A DNA stretch of 64,000 bases from Microbacterium sp. MAH-37 (GTDB lineage: Bacteria > Actinomycetota > Actinomycetes > Actinomycetales > Microbacteriaceae): the NCBI RefSeq assembly GCF_009758255.1, contig NZ_WSEN01000007.1, positions 389,312 through 453,311 on the forward strand, in the 5' to 3' direction. Positions within the stretch are counted from its first letter, which is position 1, and the number at the start of each line of letters is the position of its first letter. Under the pieces are notes generated by a model. It saw nothing but the letters and a program-made list of their open reading frames with translations, made no database searches and was not told where the DNA came from. Shown one piece after another: positions 1 to 11,178 of this stretch. Position numbers and translations under genes: made by a program.

Positions 1-558
1 TCCGCCCCCGCAGACCGCGCCACCGCCGGTCCCTTCGACGATTCCGAGGCGAACCCGGTCCGCCCGTACATCGACCTCGGCGGCATCAAGGTGCTGCCGC
101 GCGAGGGACTGAACCTGCGCCTCGAGGTCGAGGAGCAGTCCAAGCGCATCGTCGCGGTCGGACTCGACTACGCGGACTCCTCGCTTCAGGTGCAGCCCTT
201 CGCGGCGCCGCGCACCCGCGGACTGTGGGATGAGACCCGTGTGCAGCTGCGCGACCAGATCCGCTCCCAAGGCGGTCGCGCCGAGGAACGCGAGGGCACG
301 CTCGGCAAGGAGCTGCTCGCCGAGGTCCCCGGCACCGCCGCCGAGGGCTCCGGGCTGCGTCTGGCTCGCTTCGTCGGCGTCGACGGCCCTCGGTGGTTCC
401 TTCGCGGTGTCATCGGCGGCGCTGCGGCATCCGACCCCCAGGCCGCCGAGCAGGTCGAGGACCTGTTCCGCTCGATCGTCGTGGTCCGCGGGGCATCGCC
501 GATGCCTCCGCGCGACCTGATCCCGCTGCGCATGCCGTCGACCCCGGGCTCGGTGTGA
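1..558 (+). CDS. DUF3710 domain protein, 5' truncated by the window edge
   Basis: The reading frame is open from base 1 to a TGA at 556-558, so the N-terminus lies outside the window. The visible part contains the DUF3710 core: a PYIDLGGIKV-like stretch, then EEQSKRIVAVGL, a tryptophan-containing region and an ending rich in proline and arginine. DUF3710 is an actinobacterial family of unknown function, usually found next to dut and a DUF3159 gene. The next gene starts at a GTG overlapping this stop by four bases (GTGA), so the two are probably translationally coupled. Family assignment is by recognition of sequence and context. No catalytic motif is visible. Confidence 0.8.
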   Translation, partial: SAPADRATAGPFDDSEANPVRPYIDLGGIKVLPREGLNLRLEVEEQSKRIVAVGLDYADSSLQVQPFAAPRTRGLWDETRVQLRDQIRSQGGRAEEREGTLGKELLAEVPGTAAEGSGLRLARFVGVDGPRWFLRGVIGGAAASDPQAAEQVEDLFRSIVVVRGASPMPPRDLIPLRMPSTPGSV

Positions 559-1304
559 GCCAGCCCACCGGACCGGACGACTCCGAACAGGCCGCGTCGG
601 CGCCCGACGTTCTGGGCGCGGCCTTCGGGGACGCGGCTCGGCGGATGGGCCTCGACGCCGATCAGAGCACCTCCACGGGCCACGTGGTCTGGCGTGCGAT
701 GGGCGGCTGGCGCGGAGTCGTCGAATCCGTCCTCCCCGGCCTCGTCTTCGTGATCGTCTACACGCTCAAGCCTGAGCCGCTGTGGATCTCGCTGGTCAGC
801 TCCGTAGGCCTCGCCGCGGTCTTCACGGCGATCCGGCTCATCCAGCGGTCGCCTTCGAGCGCCGCCTTCGGAGGGCTGATCGCCGCCGGGGTCGCCGCCG
901 CCCTCGCACTGTGGACGGGGCGCGGCGAGGACAACTTCGTCCCCGGCTTCATCACCAACACGCTGTACGGTTCCGCGTACCTGATCACGGCGCTGGTCGG
1001 CTGGTCGCTGATCGGGCTCATCGTGGGCTATCTCATGGGTGACGGCATCGCCTGGCGCAAGGACAGGCGCAAGCGGCGCACCTTCTTCTGGCTCGGCATC
1101 GCGTGGGCCGGCGTGTTCTTCGCCCGCCTCGCCGTGCAGCTTCCTCTCTACTTCGCCGGCGATGTCGCGCTGCTCGGCACACTCAAGATCGTGATGGGCC
1201 TGCCGCTGTTCGCGCCGCTCGTCGCGGTCACCTGGCTCGTCGCCCGGGCCCTCTATCCCAAGGACCGGGACAGCGGCGTGGCAGATGAGAGCGCTTCGGA
1301 ATAG
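555..1304 (+). CDS. DUF3159 family integral membrane protein
   Basis: The protein has 249 residues from the GTG at 555, which overlaps the upstream TGA. After a polar N-terminus of about 50 residues it has roughly six hydrophobic segments, among them VLPGLVFVIVYTL, VGLAAVFTAI, LIAAGVAAALAL, ALVGWSLIGLIV and GIAWAGVFFARL. The aromatic/basic linker with NFVPGFITN and the pattern of segments fit DUF3159, an uncharacterised actinobacterial membrane family. It forms a pair with the DUF3710 gene. The gene ends five bases before a 28-base palindrome that seems to belong to the next gene. Function is unknown. Confidence 0.85.
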   Translation: MSQPTGPDDSEQAASAPDVLGAAFGDAARRMGLDADQSTSTGHVVWRAMGGWRGVVESVLPGLVFVIVYTLKPEPLWISLVSSVGLAAVFTAIRLIQRSPSSAAFGGLIAAGVAAALALWTGRGEDNFVPGFITNTLYGSAYLITALVGWSLIGLIVGYLMGDGIAWRKDRRKRRTFFWLGIAWAGVFFARLAVQLPLYFAGDVALLGTLKIVMGLPLFAPLVAVTWLVARALYPKDRDSGVADESASE

Positions 1305-1308
1305 TGCT

Positions 1309-1336
1309 AGATTTATCTTGACATCAAGATAAATCT
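1309..1336. promoter_or_regulatory. Perfect 13-bp-arm palindrome upstream of acnA, probable operator
   Basis: The arms AGATTTATCTTGA and TCAAGATAAATCT are perfect reverse complements around a two-base CA centre. The site is very AT-rich compared with its surroundings and lies 125 bases before the acnA start. It also contains a TTGACA hexamer (1318-1323), so a bound dimer could block or assist polymerase. The shape fits a MarR-family dimer site. In Streptomyces a MarR protein, TamR, controls aconitase. Assignment to such a regulator is an inference; no regulator gene lies next to it. Confidence 0.7.
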
Positions 1337-1460
1337 CACGCTTCCGCCAACGCGCGCGGCGGCGCAGACTGGTAAGGCCCGCCTTGCTAGCCATGGCATG
1401 TGCACGGCGAGCAAGATGGAGTCGCCTGTCGCTCCCATCCCATAAGAAGGAGACGGATAC

Positions 1461-4295
<2,835 letters not shown>

Positions 4296-4308
4296 CCCAC
4301 ATGCGGTC

Positions 4309-4342
4309 GCGGGGCTCGGACGGTTCGCCGTCCGAGCCCCGC
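4309..4342. terminator. Strong hairpin after acnA
   Basis: A 15-bp perfect stem (GCGGGGCTCGGACGG with its complement) is closed by a TTCG tetraloop 13 bases after the acnA stop. No clear U-tract follows, as is common in high-GC actinobacteria. Confidence 0.8.
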
Positions 4343-4372
4343 GCTGTCCCTGCTCGCGTACAGGTCGACGGA

Positions 4373-4378
4373 TAGAAT
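4373..4378 (+). promoter_or_regulatory. Candidate -10 box of dxs
   Basis: TAGAAT lies 57 bases before the dxs start, just after the acnA hairpin. That placement would give dxs its own transcript with a leader of about 50 bases. No convincing -35 hexamer is visible. Confidence 0.4.
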
Positions 4379-4434
4379 GAGAGACGTCCTGCGCCACCGC
4401 GCGGAACGCCGTACCGAGTCGAAGAGGAGCGTCG

Positions 4435-6381
4435 ATGCCGATCCTGCCGAGCATCACCGGACCCCGAGACCTCGACCGGCTCTCCCCGGAGCAGCTCAAC
4501 GAGCTGGCCGCGGAGGTCCGCTCCTTCCTGATCGAGAACGTCGCCAGGACCGGCGGCCATCTGGGCCCGAACCTCGGTGTCGTCGAGCTGACGATCGCCC
4601 TGCACCGCGTGTTCTCGTCGCCGGACGACCCGATCATCTTCGACACCGGCCATCAGTCCTATGTGCACAAGCTGCTCACCGGCCGTCAGGACTTCAGCGA
4701 GCTGCGCTCGCGCGGAGGACTCGCCGGCTATCCGCAGCGCTCGGAGAGCGCTCACGATGTCGTGGAGTCCTCGCACGCCTCCAGCTCCCTGAGCTGGGCT
4801 GACGGCGTCTCCCGGGCGCTCACGGCCACAGGTCGCGCGGATCGCCACGTGGTCGCCGTGGTCGGCGACGGCGCGCTCACCGGCGGCATGACCTGGGAGG
4901 CGCTCAACAACATCTCCGACGACAACGACCGCAACCTGGTCATCGTCGTCAACGACAACGGCCGCTCCTACGCACCGACGATCGGCGGGATGTCGCGCTA
5001 TCTGAACCGCGTCCGCACGGCCGCCGCCTATCGGGACCTGCACCACCGGTCGGATCGGCTGTTCCGCTCCTTCGGCCCGTTCGGGCGCGCGCTGTTCCGC
5101 GGGGTCCGAGGCGGCACGCACGGCTTCCTCAGCCGCTTCACCAACAACGCGGCGCTGTACTCGAACCTCGACATCAAGTACCTGGGCCCCGTCGACGGCC
5201 ACGACATCGGCGCCCTGCAGGAGACGCTGCAGCTCGCCAAGGGCTTCGGCGCGCCGGTGATCGTGCACGTGATCACCGAGAAGGGGCGCGGCTATCAGCC
5301 CGCCCTCGATGACGAGGCCGACCAGTTCCACTCCGTCGGGCGCATCGACCCGAAGACCGGCGGCTCACTTGCCAAGTCGTCCGGACACGCCTGGACCGAC
5401 GTCTTCGCCGAGGCGCTCGTCGACGTCGGCGCCCGTCACGACGACGTGATCGCGATGACCGCGGCGATGCTGCGGCCCACCGGACTGGCCCCGTTCGCGG
5501 AGCGCTTCCCGGACCGCGTCTACGACGTCGGCATCGCCGAGCAGCACGCCGTCGCATCCGCTGCCGGGCTCGCGTACGGCGGCCTGCATCCGGTGGTCGC
5601 GATCTACGCGACGTTCATGGGACGCGCCCTCGACCAGGTGCTGATGGACGTCGGCCTGCACAAGGCGGGCGTCACGTTCGTGCTCGACCGTGCGGGCGTC
5701 ACCGGACCGGACGGACCGAGCCACCACGGCATCTGGGACCTGTCAATGCTGCAGATCGTCCCCGGCATCCGCATCGCCGCGCCGCGCGACGGCGCGCGCC
5801 TGCGTGAGGTGCTCGAGGAGGCGGTGTCCATCGACGACGCGCCGACCGTGATCCGTTACCCGAAGGGCGCCGCCCCCGACGAGATCCCTGCGCTCGAGCG
5901 ACTGGACGACGGCGTCGACGTGCTGGCCCGCGACGAGACCGAGGATGTGCTGCTGATCGCCATCGGTCCCTTCGCGTCGATGGCGCTGGAAGTCGCGCAG
6001 CGGCTGCGTGCCCAGGGGATCGGCGCGACGGTGATCGATCCGCGCTGGGCGATCCCGGTACAGCCCTCGATCGTCGAGCTCGCCGCCCGGCACCGACTCG
6101 TGATCACGATGGAGGACGGGATCCGCGTCGGCGGCATCGGCACGCGCGTGCGTCAGGTGCTCCGCGAGGCGGGAGTCGACACCGCGGTCGACGAACTCGG
6201 CGTTCCTGATGCGTACATCGATCACGCCTCGCGCGAGCAGATCCTCGAGGACGCCGGGCTGACTGCCCCGAAGATCGCTCACGACGTGGTGGCTCAGGTG
6301 CTCGGACGGCGCGTGCCGATGGCGCGTCAGACCGGGGAGACCGGCGCGATCGAGCTTCCGCTCAATCCGAACCTGCGCTGA
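4435..6381 (+). CDS. dxs: 1-deoxy-D-xylulose-5-phosphate synthase
   Basis: Condenses pyruvate and glyceraldehyde 3-phosphate to DXP, the entry step of the MEP isoprenoid pathway, which feeds menaquinone, carotenoids and undecaprenyl phosphate. The product has 648 residues. The thiamine-diphosphate motif GDGALTGGM starts at about residue 144 with the matching asparagines downstream. The transketolase-type catalytic Glu369 sits in YDVGIAEQHA. The DRAGVTGPDG loop and the C-terminal transketolase domain are intact. GAGGAG before the ATG at 4435 supports the start. The stop lies inside a hairpin shared with the convergent SGNH hydrolase gene. Confidence 0.98.
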   Translation: MPILPSITGPRDLDRLSPEQLNELAAEVRSFLIENVARTGGHLGPNLGVVELTIALHRVFSSPDDPIIFDTGHQSYVHKLLTGRQDFSELRSRGGLAGYPQRSESAHDVVESSHASSSLSWADGVSRALTATGRADRHVVAVVGDGALTGGMTWEALNNISDDNDRNLVIVVNDNGRSYAPTIGGMSRYLNRVRTAAAYRDLHHRSDRLFRSFGPFGRALFRGVRGGTHGFLSRFTNNAALYSNLDIKYLGPVDGHDIGALQETLQLAKGFGAPVIVHVITEKGRGYQPALDDEADQFHSVGRIDPKTGGSLAKSSGHAWTDVFAEALVDVGARHDDVIAMTAAMLRPTGLAPFAERFPDRVYDVGIAEQHAVASAAGLAYGGLHPVVAIYATFMGRALDQVLMDVGLHKAGVTFVLDRAGVTGPDGPSHHGIWDLSMLQIVPGIRIAAPRDGARLREVLEEAVSIDDAPTVIRYPKGAAPDEIPALERLDDGVDVLARDETEDVLLIAIGPFASMALEVAQRLRAQGIGATVIDPRWAIPVQPSIVELAARHRLVITMEDGIRVGGIGTRVRQVLREAGVDTAVDELGVPDAYIDHASREQILEDAGLTAPKIAHDVVAQVLGRRVPMARQTGETGAIELPLNPNLR

Positions 6382-6399
6382 GCCGGCCCGGCTCAGCGC
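6375..6399. terminator. Bidirectional hairpin between dxs and the SGNH hydrolase gene
   Basis: GCGCTGAGCCGG and its complement CCGGCTCAGCGC are separated by one base, so the folded form is about a 9-bp stem with a 7-base loop. It contains the dxs stop codon and ends one base before the stop of the convergent gene, so it can serve both. Confidence 0.65.
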
Positions 6400-7233
6400 T
6401 CAGGCGGCCGGATCGCCGGGCAGACTCACCGGAGCGGGCTCTGGCCGCTTCGCCTCGACGTTGTCGCCGGACGACTGGTGGCGGAGGCGGCGCAGCACCC
6501 ACGGCACGAGGTGCTCACGCGCCCAGCCGATGTCCTCGGCGCGGGCCTCGCGCCAGGTGCGCACCGGCACCGGGTCGGGCTGCATCGCCTGCAGGTCGTT
6601 CGGCACGTTCAGCGCGCGCAGCACCATGCGGGCCACCTCGTGGTGGCCGAGGGCGTTGTAGTGCAGCCGATCGTCGTCGAAGAAACGCGGGTCCTGCACG
6701 ACCTTCAGCGCCCACTGGTCGGCGACGATGCAGTCGTACCGGTCCGCGATCGTGCGCACGTTCTCGTTGTAGATCGCGACCTTGCCGCGGAACGGACGGA
6801 AGACCGGCGTGAAGCCGGTGTCGATGCCGGTGAAGAGCACGACTGCCGCGCCGCTGGACGACAGGCGCGCCACCGCGCCCTCGAGCTGGGTCGCGATGTC
6901 GTCGGGGTCGGTGCCGGGGCGGATGACATCGTTCCCGCCCGCGCAGATCGAGATCAGGTCGGGCTTCAGTGCGACTGCGGGCTCGATCTGGTCGGCCACG
7001 ATCTGCGCGATCAGCTTTCCACGCACCGCGAGATTGGCGTAGGCGAAGTCGTCCGAGTCCTGGGCCAGCACCTCCGCGACGCGGTCAGCCCAGCCGCGGT
7101 GACCGCCCGGCACGTTCGGATCGGGATCGCCGATGCCCTCGGTGAACGAGTCGCCGATGGCGACGAACCGGTGCCAGGGGTGGGCCCCCTCGTTGGCGAT
7201 GTACGGGGTACGGGACGATTCCTGGTCGACCAT
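6400..7233 (-). CDS. SGNH/GDSL family hydrolase (277 aa)
   Basis: A cytosolic-looking serine esterase or acyl hydrolase with no signal peptide. Block I is AIGDSFTEG with nucleophile Ser29, block III is GGND (99-102), and block V is DRLHYNALGHHE with Asp188 and His191, so the triad is complete. The ATG at 7233 is chosen over a GTG 15 bases upstream because AAGGAG sits at correct spacing before the ATG. The substrate cannot be told. A paralogue with the same N-terminal layout lies at 50716-51471. The long, charged, proline-rich C-terminal tail is probably disordered. Confidence 0.85.
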   Translation of the reverse strand: MVDQESSRTPYIANEGAHPWHRFVAIGDSFTEGIGDPDPNVPGGHRGWADRVAEVLAQDSDDFAYANLAVRGKLIAQIVADQIEPAVALKPDLISICAGGNDVIRPGTDPDDIATQLEGAVARLSSSGAAVVLFTGIDTGFTPVFRPFRGKVAIYNENVRTIADRYDCIVADQWALKVVQDPRFFDDDRLHYNALGHHEVARMVLRALNVPNDLQAMQPDPVPVRTWREARAEDIGWAREHLVPWVLRRLRHQSSGDNVEAKRPEPAPVSLPGDPAA

Positions 7234-7336
7234 CGAACTCTCCTTCACGCAGGGTGCGCCCTGGATGCCGGGCGCGCCGCATGCGAGCCTACCGCGTGCG
7301 CCGACGATGTCCCCGGCCTCGACTATCGTTGAGGCG

Positions 7337-9079
7337 ATGCTTTCCCCGTCCTTCCCTCAGCGCGCCCCGTGGGGAACGGCGGACAAGCTGCGGGCCTGGC
7401 AGCGCGAGGCGCTCGAGGACTACTTCCAGCGCGATCAGCGCGACTACCTCGTCGCTGCGACGCCTGGTGCGGGCAAGACGACCTTCGCCCTCACCCTCGC
7501 CGTCGAGCTGCTGCGCATGGGCGAGGTGAACAGGGTGATCGTGGTCGCCCCGACCGAGCACCTGAAGACGCAGTGGGCGGATGCCGCCGCGCGTGTGCAC
7601 ATCCGTCTCGACCCGCGGTTCCGCAACAGCCACTGGGCGCCGGCCAGGCACTACCACGGCGTCGTCGTGACCTACGCGCAGGTCGCCGCGAAGTCGTCCG
7701 TGCACCGCCACCTGACCGAGGACGCGAAGACCCTCGTCATCCTCGACGAGGTGCACCACGGCGGCGACGCGCTGAGCTGGGGCGATGCGATCCGCGACGC
7801 CTACGGCCCCGCGAAGCGCAGGCTGCTGCTCTCCGGCACGCCGTTCCGGAGCGACACCGCGCCGATCCCGTTCGTGGAGTACCACCCCGACGAGTCCGGA
7901 TCGCGCGTCTCGGTCACCGACTACCGGTACGGCTACGGCCGCGCCCTGGCCGATGGCGTGGTCCGGCCGGTGCTGTTCCACATGTACTCCGGAAAGATGA
8001 CCTGGCGCACCAGTGCGGGTGACGAGCTCGAGGCGCACCTGGGGCAGGACAACACCAAGGACATCACCTCGCAGGCCTGGCGCACCGCCCTCGACCCCGA
8101 GGGGGCGTGGATGCCGGCGGTGCTGTCCGCCGCGGATCGCCGCCTCACCGAGATTCGCCACCACGTGCCGGATGCCGGCGGGCTGGTGCTCGCCACCGAT
8201 CAGACCGTCGCACGCGCCTACGCGAAGATCCTGCACAGCATCACGGGGGAGCAGCCCACGATCGTGCTCTCCGACGATGCCTCGGCGTCCGAGCGGATCG
8301 AGAAGTTCAGCGAGAACGACCGGCGCTGGATGGTCGCGGTGCGCATGGTGTCGGAGGGTGTAGACGTGCCGCGACTGGCGGTCGGCGTCTACGCCACGTC
8401 GTCCTCCACGCCGCTGTTCTTCGCCCAGGCCATCGGCCGCTTCGTGCGCGCACGGCGCCGCGGTGAGGCCGCCAGTGTGTTCCTGCCCAACGTCCCGGTG
8501 CTGATGACGCTCGCGAACGAGATGGAACGGCAGCGCGACCACGCCCTCGACCGGAGGGACAAGGACGACGACGGCCTCGAGGACTCGTTGCTGGAGAGCG
8601 CGAACCGCGAGGACGAGGCGTCAGACGCGCTCACCCAGGAGTTCAGTTATCAGGCGATCTCGTCGATCGCGCACTTCGACAGGGTGGTGTTCGAGGGCAA
8701 GGATTTCGGACAGCTCGCCGAACCCGGATCGCTGGAGGAGGAGGAGTTCATCGGGCTCCCCGGCCTGCTCGAGCCGGAGCATGTCCACGAGCTCCTCATG
8801 CAGCGCAGCGCGCGCCAGTCCAAGCTGCGTGAGGCGCGGGAGGCGAAGGCCGGGCCTGAGGCGACGACGACCCTGCCCGCGCCCCTGCACCGCACCCTGC
8901 GCGAGCAGCGCCAGCTGCTGAACAGCCTGGTGGGGCTCTATGCACGGCAGAGCGGTGAACCGCACGGCGCGGTGCATGCGGAGCTGCGGCGGGTGTGCGG
9001 CGGCCCCGCCGTGGCGCAGGCCACCGTGACCCAGTTGCAGGCGCGCATCGAGGTGCTCCGCAAGCGCGTTCGCTCCTGA
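7337..9079 (+). CDS. DEAD/DEAH-box helicase, superfamily 2
   Basis: A predicted ATP-dependent nucleic-acid helicase of 580 residues. Walker A is ATPGAGKTT (41-49), the DEVH box is at 137-140, motif III is LLSGTPFRSD near 166, and motif VI is QAIGRFVRARR near 365. A charged region of about 150 residues follows the second RecA domain and ends in a helical, arginine-rich tail. The start at 7337 is set by the protein alignment and by a TATCGT -10 box (7324-7329) seven bases upstream, which implies a leaderless mRNA. The longer upstream open frame is antisense to the hydrolase gene and is rejected. The overall form is like restriction-enzyme-type helicases of Micrococcales. Its role is unknown. 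Confidence 0.85.
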   Translation: MLSPSFPQRAPWGTADKLRAWQREALEDYFQRDQRDYLVAATPGAGKTTFALTLAVELLRMGEVNRVIVVAPTEHLKTQWADAAARVHIRLDPRFRNSHWAPARHYHGVVVTYAQVAAKSSVHRHLTEDAKTLVILDEVHHGGDALSWGDAIRDAYGPAKRRLLLSGTPFRSDTAPIPFVEYHPDESGSRVSVTDYRYGYGRALADGVVRPVLFHMYSGKMTWRTSAGDELEAHLGQDNTKDITSQAWRTALDPEGAWMPAVLSAADRRLTEIRHHVPDAGGLVLATDQTVARAYAKILHSITGEQPTIVLSDDASASERIEKFSENDRRWMVAVRMVSEGVDVPRLAVGVYATSSSTPLFFAQAIGRFVRARRRGEAASVFLPNVPVLMTLANEMERQRDHALDRRDKDDDGLEDSLLESANREDEASDALTQEFSYQAISSIAHFDRVVFEGKDFGQLAEPGSLEEEEFIGLPGLLEPEHVHELLMQRSARQSKLREAREAKAGPEATTTLPAPLHRTLREQRQLLNSLVGLYARQSGEPHGAVHAELRRVCGGPAVAQATVTQLQARIEVLRKRVRS

Positions 9080-9180
9080 GTGCTTAGGACGCCCGAAATG
9101 CTCTGAATCCGCGGATCCGTGCGGTTCCGCGGCATCTGCGCCGATAGCGTGGGGTGTTCCCTTTCCCGACCGGAGGTCCC

Positions 9181-10278
9181 ATGACTGCGCCCGCGCCCGT
9201 GCCCACAGCTGCTGACAGGAGGCGCTGGGCGCGCTACCTCGTGGAGGAGCGCGCCGAGGGGGCCGTCTACCTCGGGCTCGCCGCGCGCCGCACCGGTGAG
9301 GAGCAGGAGATCCTGCTGTCGCTCGCCGACGCCGAACGGCGTCACGAGCAGCACTGGCTGGATCTGCTCGGCGAGGAGCCGGCGCGGCTGCCGCGTGCCG
9401 GATTACGCTCCCGGATGCTGGGATGGATGGCCAAGCACTTCGGATCCATCTTCGTGCTGGCGCTCGCCCAGTCCGCAGAGGCGCGTTCGCCGTACGACAC
9501 CGAGGCGTACGCCACCCCGGCGATGCGCGCCGACGAGAAGGTGCACCACGAGGTCGTCCGCGGTCTGGCCGCGCGCGGCCGCCGCCGGCTCTCCGGCTCG
9601 TTCCGCGCAGCGGTGTTCGGCGCCAACGACGGACTGGTCTCCAACCTCGCGCTGGTGCTCGGCATCGGCGCCACCGGGGTGTCCGCCGGCTTCGTGCTCT
9701 TCAGCGGCATCGCGGGCCTGCTCGCCGGCGCGCTCTCGATGGGGGCGGGGGAGTTCGTCTCCGTGCGCTCCCAGCGCGAGCTGCTGGCCGCCACGGAGGA
9801 CAACGACGACGCGGATGCCGCAGCCGCCGACCTCGACATCGACGCCAACGAACTCGCACTGGTCTATCGCGCCAGGGGCATGGAGCAGGACCTGGCGCTC
9901 GCACGGGCGGAGCGCATCGTGCGCGCCGCCCAGGCCGGCGTCCGCCGCTCGGCCACCGGGCCGATCGGCGTGCACGCGACAGGCGAGGACCACGAGATCG
10001 TCGGCAGCGCCTGGACCGCGGCGATCTCCAGCTTCCTGCTCTTCGCCTCGGGAGCGATCATCCCGGTGCTGCCGTGGATCTTCGGTCTGCAGGGGACGAC
10101 GGCGATCGTCGTCGCCCTGATCCTCGTCGGCATCGCCCTGCTCAGCACCGGCGCCATGGTCGGCATCCTCTCCGGCGGTCCGCCGCTGCGCCGCGGTCTG
10201 CGGCAGCTGGCGATCGGTTTCGGCGCGGCGGCGGTCACCTACGCACTCGGCCTGCTGTTCGGAGTCGGCGCGGCCTGA
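9181..10278 (+). CDS. MbfA-like fusion: ferritin-like domain plus VIT1/CCC1 iron transporter
   Basis: The product has 365 residues. The first 130 or so form a helical ferritin/erythrin-like domain with carboxylate and histidine ligands (LVEERAEGAVYLGL, DAERRHEQHW, DEKVHHE). The rest is a five-helix VIT1/CCC1 domain beginning with the signature FGANDGLVSNLALVLG, followed by GAGEFVSVRSQRE, whose Glu and Arg are typical. Characterised proteins of this layout (MbfA/Er-VIT1) export iron from the cytosol and protect against iron and peroxide stress. GGAGG precedes the ATG at 9181. No Fur or IdeR box is obvious nearby. Manganese transport is an alternative. Confidence 0.88.
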   Translation: MTAPAPVPTAADRRRWARYLVEERAEGAVYLGLAARRTGEEQEILLSLADAERRHEQHWLDLLGEEPARLPRAGLRSRMLGWMAKHFGSIFVLALAQSAEARSPYDTEAYATPAMRADEKVHHEVVRGLAARGRRRLSGSFRAAVFGANDGLVSNLALVLGIGATGVSAGFVLFSGIAGLLAGALSMGAGEFVSVRSQRELLAATEDNDDADAAAADLDIDANELALVYRARGMEQDLALARAERIVRAAQAGVRRSATGPIGVHATGEDHEIVGSAWTAAISSFLLFASGAIIPVLPWIFGLQGTTAIVVALILVGIALLSTGAMVGILSGGPPLRRGLRQLAIGFGAAAVTYALGLLFGVGAA

Positions 10279-10341
10279 GCCTCTCACCCGCGCGGGATGA
10301 GGGCCCGGCTGTGAGCGCCGCCACGGTGCCAGCATGGGCGC

Positions 10342-10785
10342 ATGATGACGAACCAAGGTTCCATCTCGCCGGACCAGTACGGCCCGGTCGAGCTGAATGT
10401 GATCTCGCTGGCATCGCCGGCTCCCTCGCCGGAGCTGCTGCACGCCCTCGCCGCCCAGATCCGGGCCGGCGTGGTGCGCCTGCTCGACTTCGTGGTGGTG
10501 TCCAAGAGCGAGAACGGCGAGGTGCGATATGAGGAGATCGACGTCGAGGCCTATGAACTCGCCGATCTCGTCGTGCACCTCCCTGGTCTCGCCGGCGAGG
10601 ACGATCTCGCCGAGTTGGCGGCGGGCATCCCCGCCGGTGGCGCGGCGGCGGTGGTCGCCTTCGAACTGCTGTGGGCGCGGGAGCTCGCCGAGCAGCTTGC
10701 AGAGGACGGCAGCGTGGTCATCGCGACGGAGCGCATCCCCGCCCCCGTCGTCAACACCATCGTCGGAATGGCCTCGGACGACTAG
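10342..10785 (+). CDS. DUF6325 family protein
   Basis: A small soluble acidic protein of 147 residues. It starts with YGPVELNVISL, is followed by LLDFVVVSK, and has an alternating hydrophobic/acidic middle and the segment AAVVAFELLWARELAE. This pattern is the DUF6325 family, found in actinobacteria beside short SHOCT-domain genes, as here. The protein has no catalytic motif or membrane segment; only the glycine/alanine-rich stretch is hydrophobic. It is 21 bases upstream of the SHOCT gene and probably co-transcribed with it. Function is unknown. Confidence 0.8.
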   Translation: MMTNQGSISPDQYGPVELNVISLASPAPSPELLHALAAQIRAGVVRLLDFVVVSKSENGEVRYEEIDVEAYELADLVVHLPGLAGEDDLAELAAGIPAGGAAAVVAFELLWARELAEQLAEDGSVVIATERIPAPVVNTIVGMASDD

Positions 10786-10806
10786 TCCGGGAAGAGGAGC
10801 AGAATC

Positions 10807-11145
10807 ATGATCAGACGAGTGGGACGCCCGGGTCTCGTCGGGCTCGCAGCGCGGACGGCGGTCGTCGCCGGCACGGCGAACGCCATGGAGAACCGGCAGA
10901 TGAACAGGCGCGCCGCGGCTGCCGAGCAGCAGCAGGCCGCCGCTGCGTACCAGCAGCAGCAGATGGATCAGGCCGCGCAGGCGGCGGTGGCCGCGCAGGC
11001 GGCCGCGGCACCGGTGCCGGCTCCGGTCGCGGCGGCTCCGGCCGTCGACGTCACGGAGCAGCTGCTGAAGCTCGCCGATCTGCACAATGCCGGCGTGCTC
11101 TCGGACGACGAGTTCGCGGCGGCGAAGGCGAAGCTCCTGGGCTGA
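10807..11145 (+). CDS. SHOCT-domain protein
   Basis: The product has 112 residues. A basic N-terminus is followed by a low-complexity alanine/glutamine stretch (about 35-80), then a SHOCT domain at the C-terminus: EQLLKLADLHNAGVLSDDEF followed by AAAKAKLLG. SHOCT domains are short oligomerisation modules attached to varied partners. It is paired with the DUF6325 gene. AAGAGGAG-like sequence precedes the ATG. The Ala/Gln region is probably disordered. No enzymatic role can be inferred. Confidence 0.82.
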   Translation: MIRRVGRPGLVGLAARTAVVAGTANAMENRQMNRRAAAAEQQQAAAAYQQQQMDQAAQAAVAAQAAAAPVPAPVAAAPAVDVTEQLLKLADLHNAGVLSDDEFAAAKAKLLG

Positions 11146-11146
11146 C

Positions 11147-11178
11147 CCTGACCGCATCACCACCGCGGGGCGGTCAGG
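11147..11178. terminator. Hairpin between the convergent SHOCT and LAL genes
   Basis: CCTGACCGC (11147-11155) pairs with GCGGTCAGG (11170-11178) across a 14-base loop. It begins at the SHOCT stop and overlaps the stop of the convergent regulator gene. Confidence 0.5.

Noticed and set aside
9080..9180. CCGCGG...CCGCGG stem after the helicase gene as a terminator
   Set aside because: Only six base pairs with a 12-base loop, expected by chance in GC-rich sequence.
9403..11163. A 586-codon minus-strand frame over the VIT fusion, DUF6325 and SHOCT genes
   Set aside because: Shadow frame crossing three real genes, with histidine/arginine-rich composition.
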